A DNA stretch of 64,000 bases, taken from assembly GCF_035510375.1 (NCBI RefSeq), contig NZ_DATKHG010000035.1, one strand, 5' to 3'. Shown here in pieces: positions 15,923-24,819 of the stretch. Position 1 is the stretch's first letter. Each line of letters starts with the position of its first letter. Both the position numbers and the translations under genes were made by a program. Under the pieces are notes generated by a model that saw nothing but the letters and a program-made list of their open reading frames with translations, searched no databases and was not told where the DNA came from. Source of the stretch: Paenibacillus_I sp035510375 (GTDB taxonomy: Bacteria > Bacillota > Bacilli > Paenibacillales > Paenibacillaceae).

Positions 15923-17347
15923 TTAGCAATCGTAGTACAGGCTGTACTCATGCGGATGAATACGGATCGATACGGCTTTTGCTTCCTGGCGTTTGAACGC
16001 CACATAGTTCTCGATGAAGTCTTGCGTGAACACGCCGCCTTCCGTCAGGAACTCGCTGTCCGCTTCCAAAGCGTCAAGCGCTTCGTCCAGGGAACCTGGA
16101 ACGCTGCGGATCTCTCTCTTCTCTTCGTCGGAAAGCTCGTAGATGTTCTTGTCGAACGGCCCGTAGCCGAGCGCTTGCGGATCGATTTTCCGCTTGATGC
16201 CGTCCAAGCCCGCCAGCAGCATCGCTGCGAATGCAAGGTACGGGTTAGCCGTCGAGTCCGGCGTACGGAACTCGATGCGGCAGCCTTTCGGCGTAACGGC
16301 CGCAACCGGAATCCGGACAGCTGCCGAACGGTTGCCCTTGGAGAACACGAGGTTAACCGGCGCTTCGTAACCCGGAACGAGACGCTTGAACGAGTTCGTC
16401 GAAGGGTTCGTCAGCGCGATCAGCGCCGGCGCATGGTGCAGAATGCCGCCGATGTAGTGCAGCGCCATTTGGCTCAGGTTCGCATAGCCGCCCTTCTCAT
16501 AGAACAGTGGGGAGTCGCCGTTGAAAATCGATTGGTGAACGTGCATGCCGCTGCCGTTGTCGCCGAACAGCGGTTTCGGCATGAACGTTGCGGTCTTGCC
16601 GTATTGGCGGGCCGTATTGTGGATGATGTACTTGTACTTCATCAGGTTGTCGGCCGTTTTGGTCAGCGTGTCGAAGCGGAAGTTGATCTCGCCTTGGCCG
16701 GCCGTCGCCACTTCGTGGTGATGGCGCTCTACGCGCAATCCGGCTTCCTGCATCAGGCGAACCATCTCGGAGCGGATGTCCTGCTGCGTGTCGATCGGCT
16801 GCACCGGCACATAGCCGCCTTTGGTGCGCACTTTAAAGCCCAGGTTGCCGCCTTCTTCCTTGCGGCCGCTGTTCCAGCCCGCTTCCTCGGAATCAACCGA
16901 GTAGTAGGACGTATTCATGCCGCTCTCGTAGCGGACATCGTCGAAAATGAAAAACTCGGATTCGGGAGCAAAGAAAGCGGCAGTGCCGACTCCGGATTTC
17001 TGCAGGAATTCTTCGGCTTTCTGCGCGATGCTGCGCGGGTCGCGCTCATAACGCTCGCCGTCCGGCGTATGGATATTACACATAACCAGCAGTGTCGGAT
17101 GGTCCGTGAAAGGATCGACATAAGCGGTCTCCGTGTCCGGCATCATCACCATGTCGGACTCCTCGATTCCGCGGAAGCCCGGGATCGAAGAACCGTCGAA
17201 AGCTACGCCGTTTACGAACGTATCGCCATCAACCTCGGATGCAGGCAGCGTAATGTGATGCGCGCGGCCCGAGAGATCCACGAAACGGAAGTCGACAAAT
17301 TGAATGTTGTTTTCCTTGATTTTGTCCAAAACACTTTGAACTGACAT
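15923..17347 (-). CDS. glnA: Glutamine synthetase, long GSI (beta-like) type
   Basis: A 474-residue type I glutamine synthetase (glutamate + ammonia + ATP to glutamine). Motifs: AFDGSSIPGF, APESEFFIFDD, the GDNGSGMHVHQS substrate/metal region, NPSTNSFKRLVPGYEAP and NRSAAVRIP. The length and C-terminus resemble the E. coli GSI-beta form rather than the ~444-residue GSI-alpha of Bacillus: Tyr403 in KNIYEL aligns with the adenylylated Tyr of E. coli. No glnR precedes it. GGAGGAAATTTTAG precedes the ATG. It is probably one of several glutamine synthetases of the genome. Confidence 0.95.
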   Translation of the reverse strand: MSVQSVLDKIKENNIQFVDFRFVDLSGRAHHITLPASEVDGDTFVNGVAFDGSSIPGFRGIEESDMVMMPDTETAYVDPFTDHPTLLVMCNIHTPDGERYERDPRSIAQKAEEFLQKSGVGTAAFFAPESEFFIFDDVRYESGMNTSYYSVDSEEAGWNSGRKEEGGNLGFKVRTKGGYVPVQPIDTQQDIRSEMVRLMQEAGLRVERHHHEVATAGQGEINFRFDTLTKTADNLMKYKYIIHNTARQYGKTATFMPKPLFGDNGSGMHVHQSIFNGDSPLFYEKGGYANLSQMALHYIGGILHHAPALIALTNPSTNSFKRLVPGYEAPVNLVFSKGNRSAAVRIPVAAVTPKGCRIEFRTPDSTANPYLAFAAMLLAGLDGIKRKIDPQALGYGPFDKNIYELSDEEKREIRSVPGSLDEALDALEADSEFLTEGGVFTQDFIENYVAFKRQEAKAVSIRIHPHEYSLYYDC

Positions 17348-17425
17348 CTAAAATTTCCTCCATTTCCGAACATTAACGGTAGTTAGAACGCCGAACGTTC
17401 TACTTTTTCTTTTTAAACTGTCACT

Positions 17426-17455
17426 ATTATAGAACTCGTCACTTTACACCGTCAA
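17426..17455 (-). promoter_or_regulatory. Sigma-A promoter of glnA
   Basis: On the reverse strand TTGACG and TATAAT are separated by 18 bp, about 80 bases before the glnA start. Confidence 0.75.
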
Positions 17456-17483
17456 TACTTATGTCAGATATTTTTTACGGAAG

Positions 17484-17500
17484 TGTCAGCTATGCTAACA
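17484..17500. promoter_or_regulatory. GlnR/TnrA operator upstream of glnA
   Basis: The 17-bp palindrome TGTCAGCTATGCTAACA matches the GlnR/TnrA consensus TGTNA-N7-TNACA exactly. It is centred about 70 bases upstream of the predicted glnA transcription start. A degenerate second half-site follows at 17462-17480 (TGTCA ... TTACG), giving the two-site arrangement seen at B. subtilis glnRA. Confidence 0.75.
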
Positions 17501-17537
17501 AAAGTTCACATTTTGTAGAAAGCCTTATTATATAACG

Positions 17538-17592
17538 AAAAAACAGCCTCTTGTCGAAGGAAAAATCATCCTTCGGGGAGGCTGTTTGATTC
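17538..17592 (-). terminator. Intrinsic terminator of aroF
   Basis: AACAGCCTC ... GAGGCTGTT form the outer stem and CGAAGGA ... TCCTTCG the inner stem; on the reverse strand a T-run follows (TTTTTTCG). Confidence 0.75.
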
Positions 17593-17615
17593 TGCCGTAT
17601 CGGCATTTCCGAATG

Positions 17616-18680
17616 TTAGACCACTTTCCAGGCCGCGAATTTCTCCTTCGGCTCTTTGTTCGTATTAAAGGTTTTGCCGACGACGCCGGCGATCACTTCA
17701 AGCTCCTTCAGCAGCGCCGCGAATTGGTCCGGGAAGAGCGACTGGACGCCGTCGCCGGTCGCCGAATTGTCGGGATCGGTATGCATTTCGATGATCAGTC
17801 CGTTAGCGCCGGCGGCCACCGATGCTTTGGCCATCGGCTCCACCAGCTCGCGGCGGCCCGTGCCGTGGCTCGGGTCGGAGATGACCGGCAGATGGCTCAG
17901 GCTTTGCAGCACCGGAATCGCCGCCAGGTCAAGCGTGTTCCGCGTATATGTTTCGAAGGTGCGGATGCCGCGCTCGCACAGCATGACGTTCGGATTGCCG
18001 CCGGCCAGAATGTATTCCGCCGCATTGAGGAATTCGTCGTAGGTGGCGCTGAATCCCCTTTTCAACAGCACCGGCGTCTTGATCGTTCCGAGCTTGCGGA
18101 GCAGATCGAAATTCTGCATGTTGCGCGTGCCTACTTGCAGAATGTCGGCATACTCGGCGCAAACATCCACATATTCGGGCGTCATGACCTCCGTAATCGT
18201 GAGCAGCCCGTGCTTCTTGCCGGCCTCCGCCATCATGGCGAGTCCCTCAACCCCGATGCCCTGGAAGCTGTAAGGCCCGGTTCTCGGCTTGAACGCTCCG
18301 CCCCGCAGCACCTGACCGCCGGCCGCTTTCACCAGACGCGCGATCTCGTCGATCTGCTCCGGCGATTCGACCGCGCATGGGCCGCCCATCACGACAAGGT
18401 TTGGGCCGCCGATTTTCACACCCTTGATCTCGATGATCGTGTCATCCGGATGGAAATCCCGGCTCGCCAACTTGTACGATTTCGAAATTTTGATCACGTT
18501 CTCGACATGCTTCATGGAACGCAGATGCTCGGCGAGCGCCGGGTCGGCCTTGCCGATAATCCCGATCACCGTGCGGTCCGTGCCGCGCGATACGTGCGCC
18601 TGCACGCCCGCTTTCTCGATATGCCGCACGATCTCCTGGATTTTGTCTTCCGTTGCATCCGGCTTTGTAATGACGATCAT
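17616..18680 (-). CDS. aroF: 3-deoxy-7-phosphoheptulonate (DAHP) synthase, type I-beta
   Basis: A 354-residue enzyme that condenses PEP and erythrose-4-phosphate, the first step of aromatic synthesis. Residues 1-~75 form a ferredoxin-like regulatory domain (IVITKPDATEDKIQEIVRHI), followed by the KDPGF-type barrel with GGPCAVES, LRGGAFKPRTGPYSFQG and SDPSHGTGRR. This domain order is the Thermotoga-type feedback-inhibited form; no chorismate mutase domain is fused. The start at 18680 is set by AAGGGGAT nine bases upstream. It is monocistronic. Confidence 0.94.
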   Translation of the reverse strand: MIVITKPDATEDKIQEIVRHIEKAGVQAHVSRGTDRTVIGIIGKADPALAEHLRSMKHVENVIKISKSYKLASRDFHPDDTIIEIKGVKIGGPNLVVMGGPCAVESPEQIDEIARLVKAAGGQVLRGGAFKPRTGPYSFQGIGVEGLAMMAEAGKKHGLLTITEVMTPEYVDVCAEYADILQVGTRNMQNFDLLRKLGTIKTPVLLKRGFSATYDEFLNAAEYILAGGNPNVMLCERGIRTFETYTRNTLDLAAIPVLQSLSHLPVISDPSHGTGRRELVEPMAKASVAAGANGLIIEMHTDPDNSATGDGVQSLFPDQFAALLKELEVIAGVVGKTFNTNKEPKEKFAAWKVV

Positions 18681-18750
18681 CGTTGTTATCCCCTTTCGCA
18701 CTTCAACGCTTATATGCTTTTAAGCTTTTACGCTTTTAATCATTAAAGCA

Positions 18751-18780
18751 ATCATACGGGATAATGCGCGTCGCCGTCAA
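18751..18780 (-). promoter_or_regulatory. Sigma-A promoter of aroF
   Basis: TTGACG and TATGAT with an 18-bp spacer on the reverse strand. The leader between it and the gene contains four imperfect 8-base repeats of the type GCTTTTAA, of unknown meaning. Confidence 0.7.
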
Positions 18781-18979
18781 GAACAAAATATCTGACCTGC
18801 GTTTTGCAGGTTGCACGGCGGTGAAGAGCTACTCGGCTGTAATTAAGCGACGTTCGGACGCACTTTAAAAAGGTTGGCGGGAGATTGGAGGACAGCTATA
18901 GGACCGTAGGTGGCGAAGTTTTGCCGCATAATTAGCGGCGGTCGGCGGATCGGCGAAAGAGCTATAATTGTCCACGCGA

Positions 18980-19016
18980 AAAAGGCCGTGAACGTTTTCC
19001 GATCAGGGCCTTTCAT
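18980..19016 (-). terminator. Probable terminator of ispH
   Basis: AAAGGCC ... GGCCTTT flank an 18-base loop; TTTTTCG follows on the reverse strand. The rest of the gap 18781-19054 shows no gene that I can support. Confidence 0.55.
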
Positions 19017-19054
19017 TAAAGCTTGCTACCCCGGCCGCCGGCATCCAACCGCCG

Positions 19055-20008
19055 TCAAGACGTGGCCGACTTCTCCCGTACCGTCGGCAGCAGCTTGTTC
19101 ATGTTGACTGTCCGGTTGACGTCCCAGGTTTCGGGCCGGTCATGGTCGTATTGCTCCAGATACGCGATCACTTCCTTCGTGATCGGGGTCGGCGTCGAAG
19201 CGCCGGACGTGACCGCAACCCGGGTGATGCCCTTCAGCCATTCCCGCCGGATCTCCGTAACGTCGGCCACGCGGTACGCCTTGACGCCGGCGATCTCCTC
19301 GGACACCTGCGCCAGCCGGTTCGAGTTGTTGCTGCGCGGGTCGCCGACGACGATGCAGAGCTGGGCCTGGCCGGCCTGCTCAGCTACCGCCTCCTGGCGC
19401 ACCTGCGTCGCCAGGCAAATCTCGTTATGGATCTCCGCCGCGGGAAACCGCTCAAGCAGCCTGGCGATCAGATGCTTGATATCCCATTGCGACATCGTCG
19501 TCTGGTTCGTAATGATGATTTTGCCGGACGGCACCCGCAGCTTGTCGATTTCCTCTTCGCGTTCGATCAGATGCACATGCTCCGGGGCAATGCCGATCGC
19601 GCCCTCCGGCTCGGGATGCCCTTTCTTGCCGATGTAGACGACCTCATAGCCGTCGGCCACCTTCTCACGGATCAAATCGTGCGTCTTTGTGACGTCCGGA
19701 CAGGTCGCGTCGACGACAGCGAGCCCTTTCTCCCGCGCTCTGAGGCGCACCTCGGGCGATACGCCGTGGGCTGTAAAAATAACAGTGCCTTTATCGATCT
19801 GATCGAGGATGTCCAGCCGGTTGGCGCCGTCAAGCGTAATGACGCCCTCCTTCTCGAACGCATCGGTCACATGCTGATTGTGCACAATCATGCCTAAAAT
19901 ATAAATGGGCCGCGGCAGCTCCAAATTTTTGGCCGTCTGCAGGGCCAGCACCATGGCGTCGACGACGCCGTAGCAATAGCCGCGCGGCGATATTTTAACG
20001 ATTTCCAA
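19055..20008 (-). CDS. ispH: 4-hydroxy-3-methylbut-2-enyl diphosphate reductase
   Basis: A 317-residue LytB/IspH, the last enzyme of the MEP isoprenoid pathway, which makes IPP and DMAPP. The three cysteines that bind the [4Fe-4S] cluster are at 12 (RGYCYGV), 103 (DATCPDV) and 198 (NEICLAT). HNQHV and TAHG carry the conserved histidines. TTG start behind GGGTGG. It stands between aroF and the two-component kinase gene with no functional link evident. Confidence 0.95.
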   Translation of the reverse strand: MEIVKISPRGYCYGVVDAMVLALQTAKNLELPRPIYILGMIVHNQHVTDAFEKEGVITLDGANRLDILDQIDKGTVIFTAHGVSPEVRLRAREKGLAVVDATCPDVTKTHDLIREKVADGYEVVYIGKKGHPEPEGAIGIAPEHVHLIEREEEIDKLRVPSGKIIITNQTTMSQWDIKHLIARLLERFPAAEIHNEICLATQVRQEAVAEQAGQAQLCIVVGDPRSNNSNRLAQVSEEIAGVKAYRVADVTEIRREWLKGITRVAVTSGASTPTPITKEVIAYLEQYDHDRPETWDVNRTVNMNKLLPTVREKSATS

Positions 20009-20044
20009 CGTGCCACCCGCTTTCTGGCCGGCATTCTGACAGGC

Positions 20045-21553
20045 TTATCCGTCCAGCCGGCCCGGTTGTTCCATTATACCCGAATCGTCCCGGGGAGGAA
20101 AGAATTCCGGCAGCCAGACGATGAACGTCGTGCCTTCCCCTTCCCGCGTTTTCACTTCAACCGAGCCGTTGTGCTCGTCAATGATCCATTTCGCGATCGA
20201 AAGGCCGAGTCCGGTGCCGGCCGTTTTGCCCCGCGACAGGTCGGCCCGGTAAAAGCGCTCGAAAATATAGGGAATTTCCTCGCTGTTCATGCCGATGCCC
20301 GTGTCCCGCACGACAATGCCGGCCTGGCCGTCGACCTTGATCGCCTTCAGCTCCACCTCGCCGGAGGTTGTGTACTTAAACGCGTTCTCGATGAAAATGA
20401 ACACAAGCTGCCGCAAATAATCCGGGTTGCCGTTCACCATAAAGCCCCGCAGGGACGACAAATCGCCGACCAGCCATTCCGCCTTGCGCGGCAGCAAATG
20501 GGCCCGGCGGGCCACCTCCTCGACAAGCGGCAGCAGCTCCACCGGCTGCTTCTCCATCTCGTACCCGGCATCCGCGCGCGCGAGCGACAGCATATCCGCC
20601 ACAAGCCGGCTCATCCGCTTCGCTTCCTCCGATATGTCACGCATCGCTTCCAGCGACAGCGCGGCCCGCTCGGGCTCCAGAATCAGGGAGACGCTTCCGG
20701 CCGAACCGGCCTCGATCGCCTTCAGCTCCTGCCGCCACATTTTCTCGAGCAAATCGATGTTGCCGCGGATGGTGGTCAGCGGGGTTCGCAGCTCATGCGA
20801 AGCGTCCGAAACGAACCGCCGCTGCGCCTTGTACGCATCGTCCAGCTCGTTATAGGTCGTCTCGATCCGCGCCAGCATGCCGTTGAGCGTATCGGTGAGC
20901 AGACCGATCTCGTCGTTCGGATCTCCTCTGGGAATGCGCATGCCGAGATTGGCGCCGTTCTCGATCCGGTTGGTCGCCAGAATGACGTCCTCGATCGGCC
21001 GCAGCGCCTTCCGGGCAATGAACAACCCGAGCGTGAACGCCAGAAAAATGACGACGATCGACGTGAAAATCAGGATCGTGCGCAATCCTTCGAGAAAGCG
21101 GTACTCGCGCTCGGTGCTGGCGGCGACCTGCAGCAGACCGATAACCTGATTGTTTTCTTCCAGGACGAGCGGCGTTTGATAGACCAGGAAATGAGTACCG
21201 TTCACCGTCATTTCCACGAAACCCGGTTTCGGGTTGCTCTGTAAAGAAGGGTAGGGCAGCCGGATTTTCGCTTCCCGAAGATTGCTGGACGGGACAACCG
21301 AATCGGTTACATAATTGACGATCTGCGCGTACATGCCTTCATAGCCGATCCGCACGGTCGGATTGATTTTGAAATTATTGAAATAATCGATGGATGAGCT
21401 TACGTCGATTCTGCGGACCTGATTGTGAATCTGCTGCTTCGTATCGCTGAACGTATTGTACCGGACGAAAAAATAAATCCCGCTGCCGAGCACGATCATC
21501 GTCACGGCCAGCAAGCAGGAGTACCATAACGTCAGTCTTAGCCGGATGGACAT
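20045..21553 (-). CDS. Membrane sensor histidine kinase, CssS/ArlS-like
   Basis: A 502-residue kinase. TM1 is at about 11-31, an extracytoplasmic domain spans about 32-155, TM2 is at about 158-180, a HAMP domain follows to about 235, HisKA has His253 (DASHELRTPLTTIRGN), and HATPase has IFIENAFKYT, DTGIGM and GLGLSIAKWI. Start codon overlaps the regulator stop as TAATG. It lies just downstream of htrA in the same direction, like kinases that sense misfolded secreted proteins, but the exact orthologue is not certain. Confidence 0.9.
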   Translation of the reverse strand: MSIRLRLTLWYSCLLAVTMIVLGSGIYFFVRYNTFSDTKQQIHNQVRRIDVSSSIDYFNNFKINPTVRIGYEGMYAQIVNYVTDSVVPSSNLREAKIRLPYPSLQSNPKPGFVEMTVNGTHFLVYQTPLVLEENNQVIGLLQVAASTEREYRFLEGLRTILIFTSIVVIFLAFTLGLFIARKALRPIEDVILATNRIENGANLGMRIPRGDPNDEIGLLTDTLNGMLARIETTYNELDDAYKAQRRFVSDASHELRTPLTTIRGNIDLLEKMWRQELKAIEAGSAGSVSLILEPERAALSLEAMRDISEEAKRMSRLVADMLSLARADAGYEMEKQPVELLPLVEEVARRAHLLPRKAEWLVGDLSSLRGFMVNGNPDYLRQLVFIFIENAFKYTTSGEVELKAIKVDGQAGIVVRDTGIGMNSEEIPYIFERFYRADLSRGKTAGTGLGLSIAKWIIDEHNGSVEVKTREGEGTTFIVWLPEFFPPRDDSGIMEQPGRLDG

Positions 21554-22245
21554 TACCCGTTCTCTCCCTTAAGCACATAGCCGGTGCCCCGGACGGTTTG
21601 AATCAGCCTCCGCGCGCCGCCTTCCTCCGTTTTCTGGCGGAGCATGGCGATATAAACCTCGAGCACGTTCGATTCCCCGCTGTAGTCGTAGCCCCATATT
21701 TTCTCCATAATCGTCTCGCGGGTAAGCACACGCCTCGGATTCTGCATGAACAGGTGAAGCAGATCGAACTCCTTGCTGGTCAGATCGAATACGCGCCCCG
21801 AACGGATCGCCTCGCGGGAGTCGAGATCGAGCACGAGGTCGTCAAAAACCAGCCGCGCCGCGCCGCCTTCGCTCTTCTCGCTTTTCCGCCTCAGCAGCGC
21901 GCGCACGCGCGCCAGAAGCTCCTCCAGCGCGAACGGCTTCACCAGATAATCGTCGGCGCCGGTGTCGAGCCCTTTGACGCGGTCTTTGATTTCATCCTTT
22001 GCCGTCAGCATGAGAACCGGTACGCTGCTGCCTCCCTCGCGGATGCGCCGGCACACCTCCCAGCCGTCGACATGCGGCATCATCACGTCGAGAATGACCA
22101 GGTCCGGCTCGGCCGCGAGCATCGTCTTCAAGCCTTCCAGGCCGTTCGCCGCCGTCGTCACCTCATAGCCTTCAAACGCCAGGCTGCGCCGCAGCAGCGA
22201 CGTTATTTTCTCATCGTCGTCCACGACCAATATTTTTTGTCTCAC
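21553..22245 (-). CDS. OmpR-family response regulator, CssR-like
   Basis: A 230-residue regulator with receiver motif VILDVMMPHVDGWEV, LVKPFALEEL, and a winged helix (DLTSKEFDLLHLFMQNPRRV, ESNVLEVYIAMLRQKTE). GTG start with AAGGGGG seven bases upstream; in-frame codons above it lack a ribosome binding site. It is coupled to the following kinase gene. Its position behind htrA suggests control of envelope protein quality. Confidence 0.9.
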   Translation of the reverse strand: MRQKILVVDDDEKITSLLRRSLAFEGYEVTTAANGLEGLKTMLAAEPDLVILDVMMPHVDGWEVCRRIREGGSSVPVLMLTAKDEIKDRVKGLDTGADDYLVKPFALEELLARVRALLRRKSEKSEGGAARLVFDDLVLDLDSREAIRSGRVFDLTSKEFDLLHLFMQNPRRVLTRETIMEKIWGYDYSGESNVLEVYIAMLRQKTEEGGARRLIQTVRGTGYVLKGENG

Positions 22246-22273
22246 CGACGTTCCCCCTTCAGCTACCACCATG

Positions 22274-22312
22274 GAAAAGAGCGCAGACGGCCGGCGGCCT
22301 GCCTGCGCTCCG
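22274..22312 (-). terminator. Intrinsic terminator of htrA
   Basis: GAGCGCAG ... CTGCGCTC stem with a GC-rich inner hairpin, followed on the reverse strand by TTTTCC. It separates htrA from the regulator gene, so the two are probably distinct transcription units. Confidence 0.7.
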
Positions 22313-22330
22313 CGTGCGAACAGCGTGCGG

Positions 22331-23923
22331 TTACTGCACCACGTTGAAATCGTTCTTGTTGCCGATTGTAATGACTACATCGATCGATTTGCCGTTGCGG
22401 ATCACATTCATGGTTACTTTATCGCCTACTTTTTTCTTCTGGATGGCGGCGATCAAATCCTCTTTATTATTGTATTTTGTCCCATCCATGCCGACGATCA
22501 CGTCATATTGGCGCAGATCCGCTTTGAATGCCGGCGAATTGTACGTAATATTGTAGACGATGGAGCCGTTCGTGTCGGCCAGTCCCAGCTGGGAAGCCAT
22601 CTCCTCGGTAATATCCGACAGCGTTGCCCCGATGAACGGCGACGGCGCCTTCGGAACTTGCTTGTTCGCCTCAAGCGTGTCCAGGACTTCCTTGATCGTG
22701 GTGGTCGGAATCGCGAACCCGATGCCCTGCGCCTGCGTGCTGACCGCGGTGTTGATGCCGATGACTTCACCGTTCAAATTGATCAGCGGACCGCCCGAGT
22801 TGCCCGGGTTAATCGACGCATCGGTTTGCAGCAGGTTTTCATAGTTGCGTGTGCCTTGCGCATCCGGTATGGAGATCGGACGCCCCTTGGCGCTCAGTAC
22901 GCCGACCGTCACCGTATGGTCGAAGCCGTTCGGGTTGCCGATCGCGACCACCCATTCGCCGACGTCGATCTCCTCCGAGTCGCCGATCGGAAGCGTCGGG
23001 AAGCCATCGCCTTCGATTTTCAGAACCGCCAGGTCCAGATTATAATCGTTGCCCAGAAGCTTCGCTTCAAACGGCTTATCGTAGCCTTGCACGGTCACCT
23101 TGATTTGGTCGGCATCCCCTACGACATGCTGGTTGGTCAGAATATAGCCGTCTTTCTTGTACAGGAATCCGGAACCGAGCCCGTTCGGCATCAGCTGGCC
23201 GCCGCCGTTCCCGCCTTGGTTCGGCGTCGGCGCGCTGAAATCATCCCCGAAAAACTGGCGGAAGAACGGATCGTTGAAAAGTCCGTCTCCGCTGCCGCCT
23301 CCGTTGCCGCGGCTCCGTACATAGGTCTCGATCTTGACGACCGCCGGGCTGGATTGCTCGAAAATTTTGGCGATATTGTTCGGACGCACAATGTCGAGCG
23401 CGTTGGAAACGGGCTCGGAGCCGCCATTCTTCGCCGTCGCCGCCGAAGAATTGCCGCCGCTTGCCGACTGCCCCTGAGACGCCAACGCCTGATCGGATGA
23501 AAACCAATTCATTCGATCGGACGCGACCGTCAGGCCGCCGAGCACGAGCACGCCGGCCATGAACGACGCGAACATCGCCTTGAACGAGGTCCGCTTTCTT
23601 TCCCGCACCTGCCAGTTTTTCGTCGCCGCGTGCGACGGCTGGACAGGCGAATACACCGGTACGGCCTTCGGCGGCGTGATGTCGACCGGCCCTTGGGAAA
23701 CGACCGCATGGCCGTTCTGGCGCTCCTGCTCCGCGCGCCCTCCCGGCGCCGTCCCCTCTTGCTCTACATGCGAGGACTTAAAAGGCCCGTAAGAATAGTA
23801 ATAGGACGGCTTTTGCGTGTCATCCGTTTCGTCCCGTCCGTTCGTATCGCGCTCTCCGTTAGCCTGGGAGCTTTGCTTCCCGAAGAAATCGTCGAACGGA
23901 TTTTTTTTGTTCTGATCGTCCAT
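22331..23923 (-). CDS. htrA: HtrA/DegP-family membrane-anchored serine protease
   Basis: A 530-residue protease. A cytoplasmic tail of about 110 residues is followed by one membrane anchor (about 113-133), a low-complexity Ser/Gly linker, the trypsin-like domain with catalytic triad His266 (TNQHVVG), Asp297 (NLDLAVLKI) and Ser376 (NPGNSGGPL), and a C-terminal PDZ domain (from about 425). It degrades or refolds misfolded exported proteins on the outer face of the membrane. GGAGGAG precedes the ATG. It lies between liaR and the CssRS-like pair on the same strand. Confidence 0.95.
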   Translation of the reverse strand: MDDQNKKNPFDDFFGKQSSQANGERDTNGRDETDDTQKPSYYYSYGPFKSSHVEQEGTAPGGRAEQERQNGHAVVSQGPVDITPPKAVPVYSPVQPSHAATKNWQVRERKRTSFKAMFASFMAGVLVLGGLTVASDRMNWFSSDQALASQGQSASGGNSSAATAKNGGSEPVSNALDIVRPNNIAKIFEQSSPAVVKIETYVRSRGNGGGSGDGLFNDPFFRQFFGDDFSAPTPNQGGNGGGQLMPNGLGSGFLYKKDGYILTNQHVVGDADQIKVTVQGYDKPFEAKLLGNDYNLDLAVLKIEGDGFPTLPIGDSEEIDVGEWVVAIGNPNGFDHTVTVGVLSAKGRPISIPDAQGTRNYENLLQTDASINPGNSGGPLINLNGEVIGINTAVSTQAQGIGFAIPTTTIKEVLDTLEANKQVPKAPSPFIGATLSDITEEMASQLGLADTNGSIVYNITYNSPAFKADLRQYDVIVGMDGTKYNNKEDLIAAIQKKKVGDKVTMNVIRNGKSIDVVITIGNKNDFNVVQ

Positions 23924-24039
23924 GCCGCTCTCCTCCTTGACTTGTATATGAACATCGCTGGTCGACTGATCGACTGATCGCTAAAACTATCATGCACAAT
24001 CTACATTAAACCAATCTTAAAAAAATTATAAACGGAAAT

Positions 24040-24073
24040 AAAAAAAGGGAAACCCGTTTCTTGTCGACACGGG
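24040..24073 (-). terminator. Intrinsic terminator of liaFSR
   Basis: CCCGT ... ACGGG with an 11-base loop, then TTTCCCTTTTTTT on the reverse strand. Confidence 0.6.
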
Positions 24074-24153
24074 CGCCGTCTCCTTGCCGCGCGTTGTCTT
24101 TTGCAGGTTTGCCCGTTGCCTTTCGATTATGTATGAAAAAGTTCTTTGCACGC

Positions 24154-24819
24154 TCAGCTCGAGCGTACCCAACCTTTGCGGTGGGCATGAACGGCGAGCT
24201 GTGTCCGATCCTCCAATTCGCACTTCATCAGCAGGTTGCTGACATGCGTTTTCACGGTTTTGATGCTGATATGCAGCTCTTCGGCGATTTCTTTGTTGGA
24301 GCGCCCCTCCGCGATCAGATACAGCACTTCCTTCTCGCGCTCCGTCAGCCCTTCGTCCGCGCCTTGCGCCGTACGCCGGCGAAGACCGCGCGTCAACGCC
24401 TGCGACACTTCGCCCGTCATCACCGGCATGCCCTTGACGGCGCCGTTCAACGCATAGATCAGCTCCTCCGCCGATACGGTCTTGAGCACATAGCTGACCG
24501 CGCCGGCTTCGATGGCCGCAACCACCTTTTCGTCCTCCAGAAAGCTCGTGAGCAGCACGATCTTCATGCCGGGCTCCTCCTGAAGCACCGCGCGCGCCGT
24601 CTCGACGCCGTCCATCTTCGGCATCATCAAATCCATCAGAATGACATCGGGCTTTTCCTCCGGCGACATGCTGCGCAGCAGACGCATCGCTTCTTCGCCG
24701 CTGCCCGCCTCGGCCGAGACGCGGAACTTCGATTCCAGCATCAGATAGGTTCGCAAACCCGCCCGCACCATATCGTGATCGTCCACGATCATAATTTTAT
24801 ATTGATCCGCTGCGCTCAT
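24154..24819 (-). CDS. liaR: LiaR/VraR-type response regulator
   Basis: A 221-residue NarL-family regulator. The receiver has Asp63 (VILMDLMMPKMDG); the C-terminal LuxR-type HTH reads LTEREKEVLYLIAEGRSNKE and IKTVKTHVSNLLMKCE. It overlaps the end of liaS by 23 bases and has GGAGAAGGA upstream. In the family it is activated by the kinase when lipid II-targeting antibiotics damage the envelope. Confidence 0.93.
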   Translation of the reverse strand: MSAADQYKIMIVDDHDMVRAGLRTYLMLESKFRVSAEAGSGEEAMRLLRSMSPEEKPDVILMDLMMPKMDGVETARAVLQEEPGMKIVLLTSFLEDEKVVAAIEAGAVSYVLKTVSAEELIYALNGAVKGMPVMTGEVSQALTRGLRRRTAQGADEGLTEREKEVLYLIAEGRSNKEIAEELHISIKTVKTHVSNLLMKCELEDRTQLAVHAHRKGWVRSS

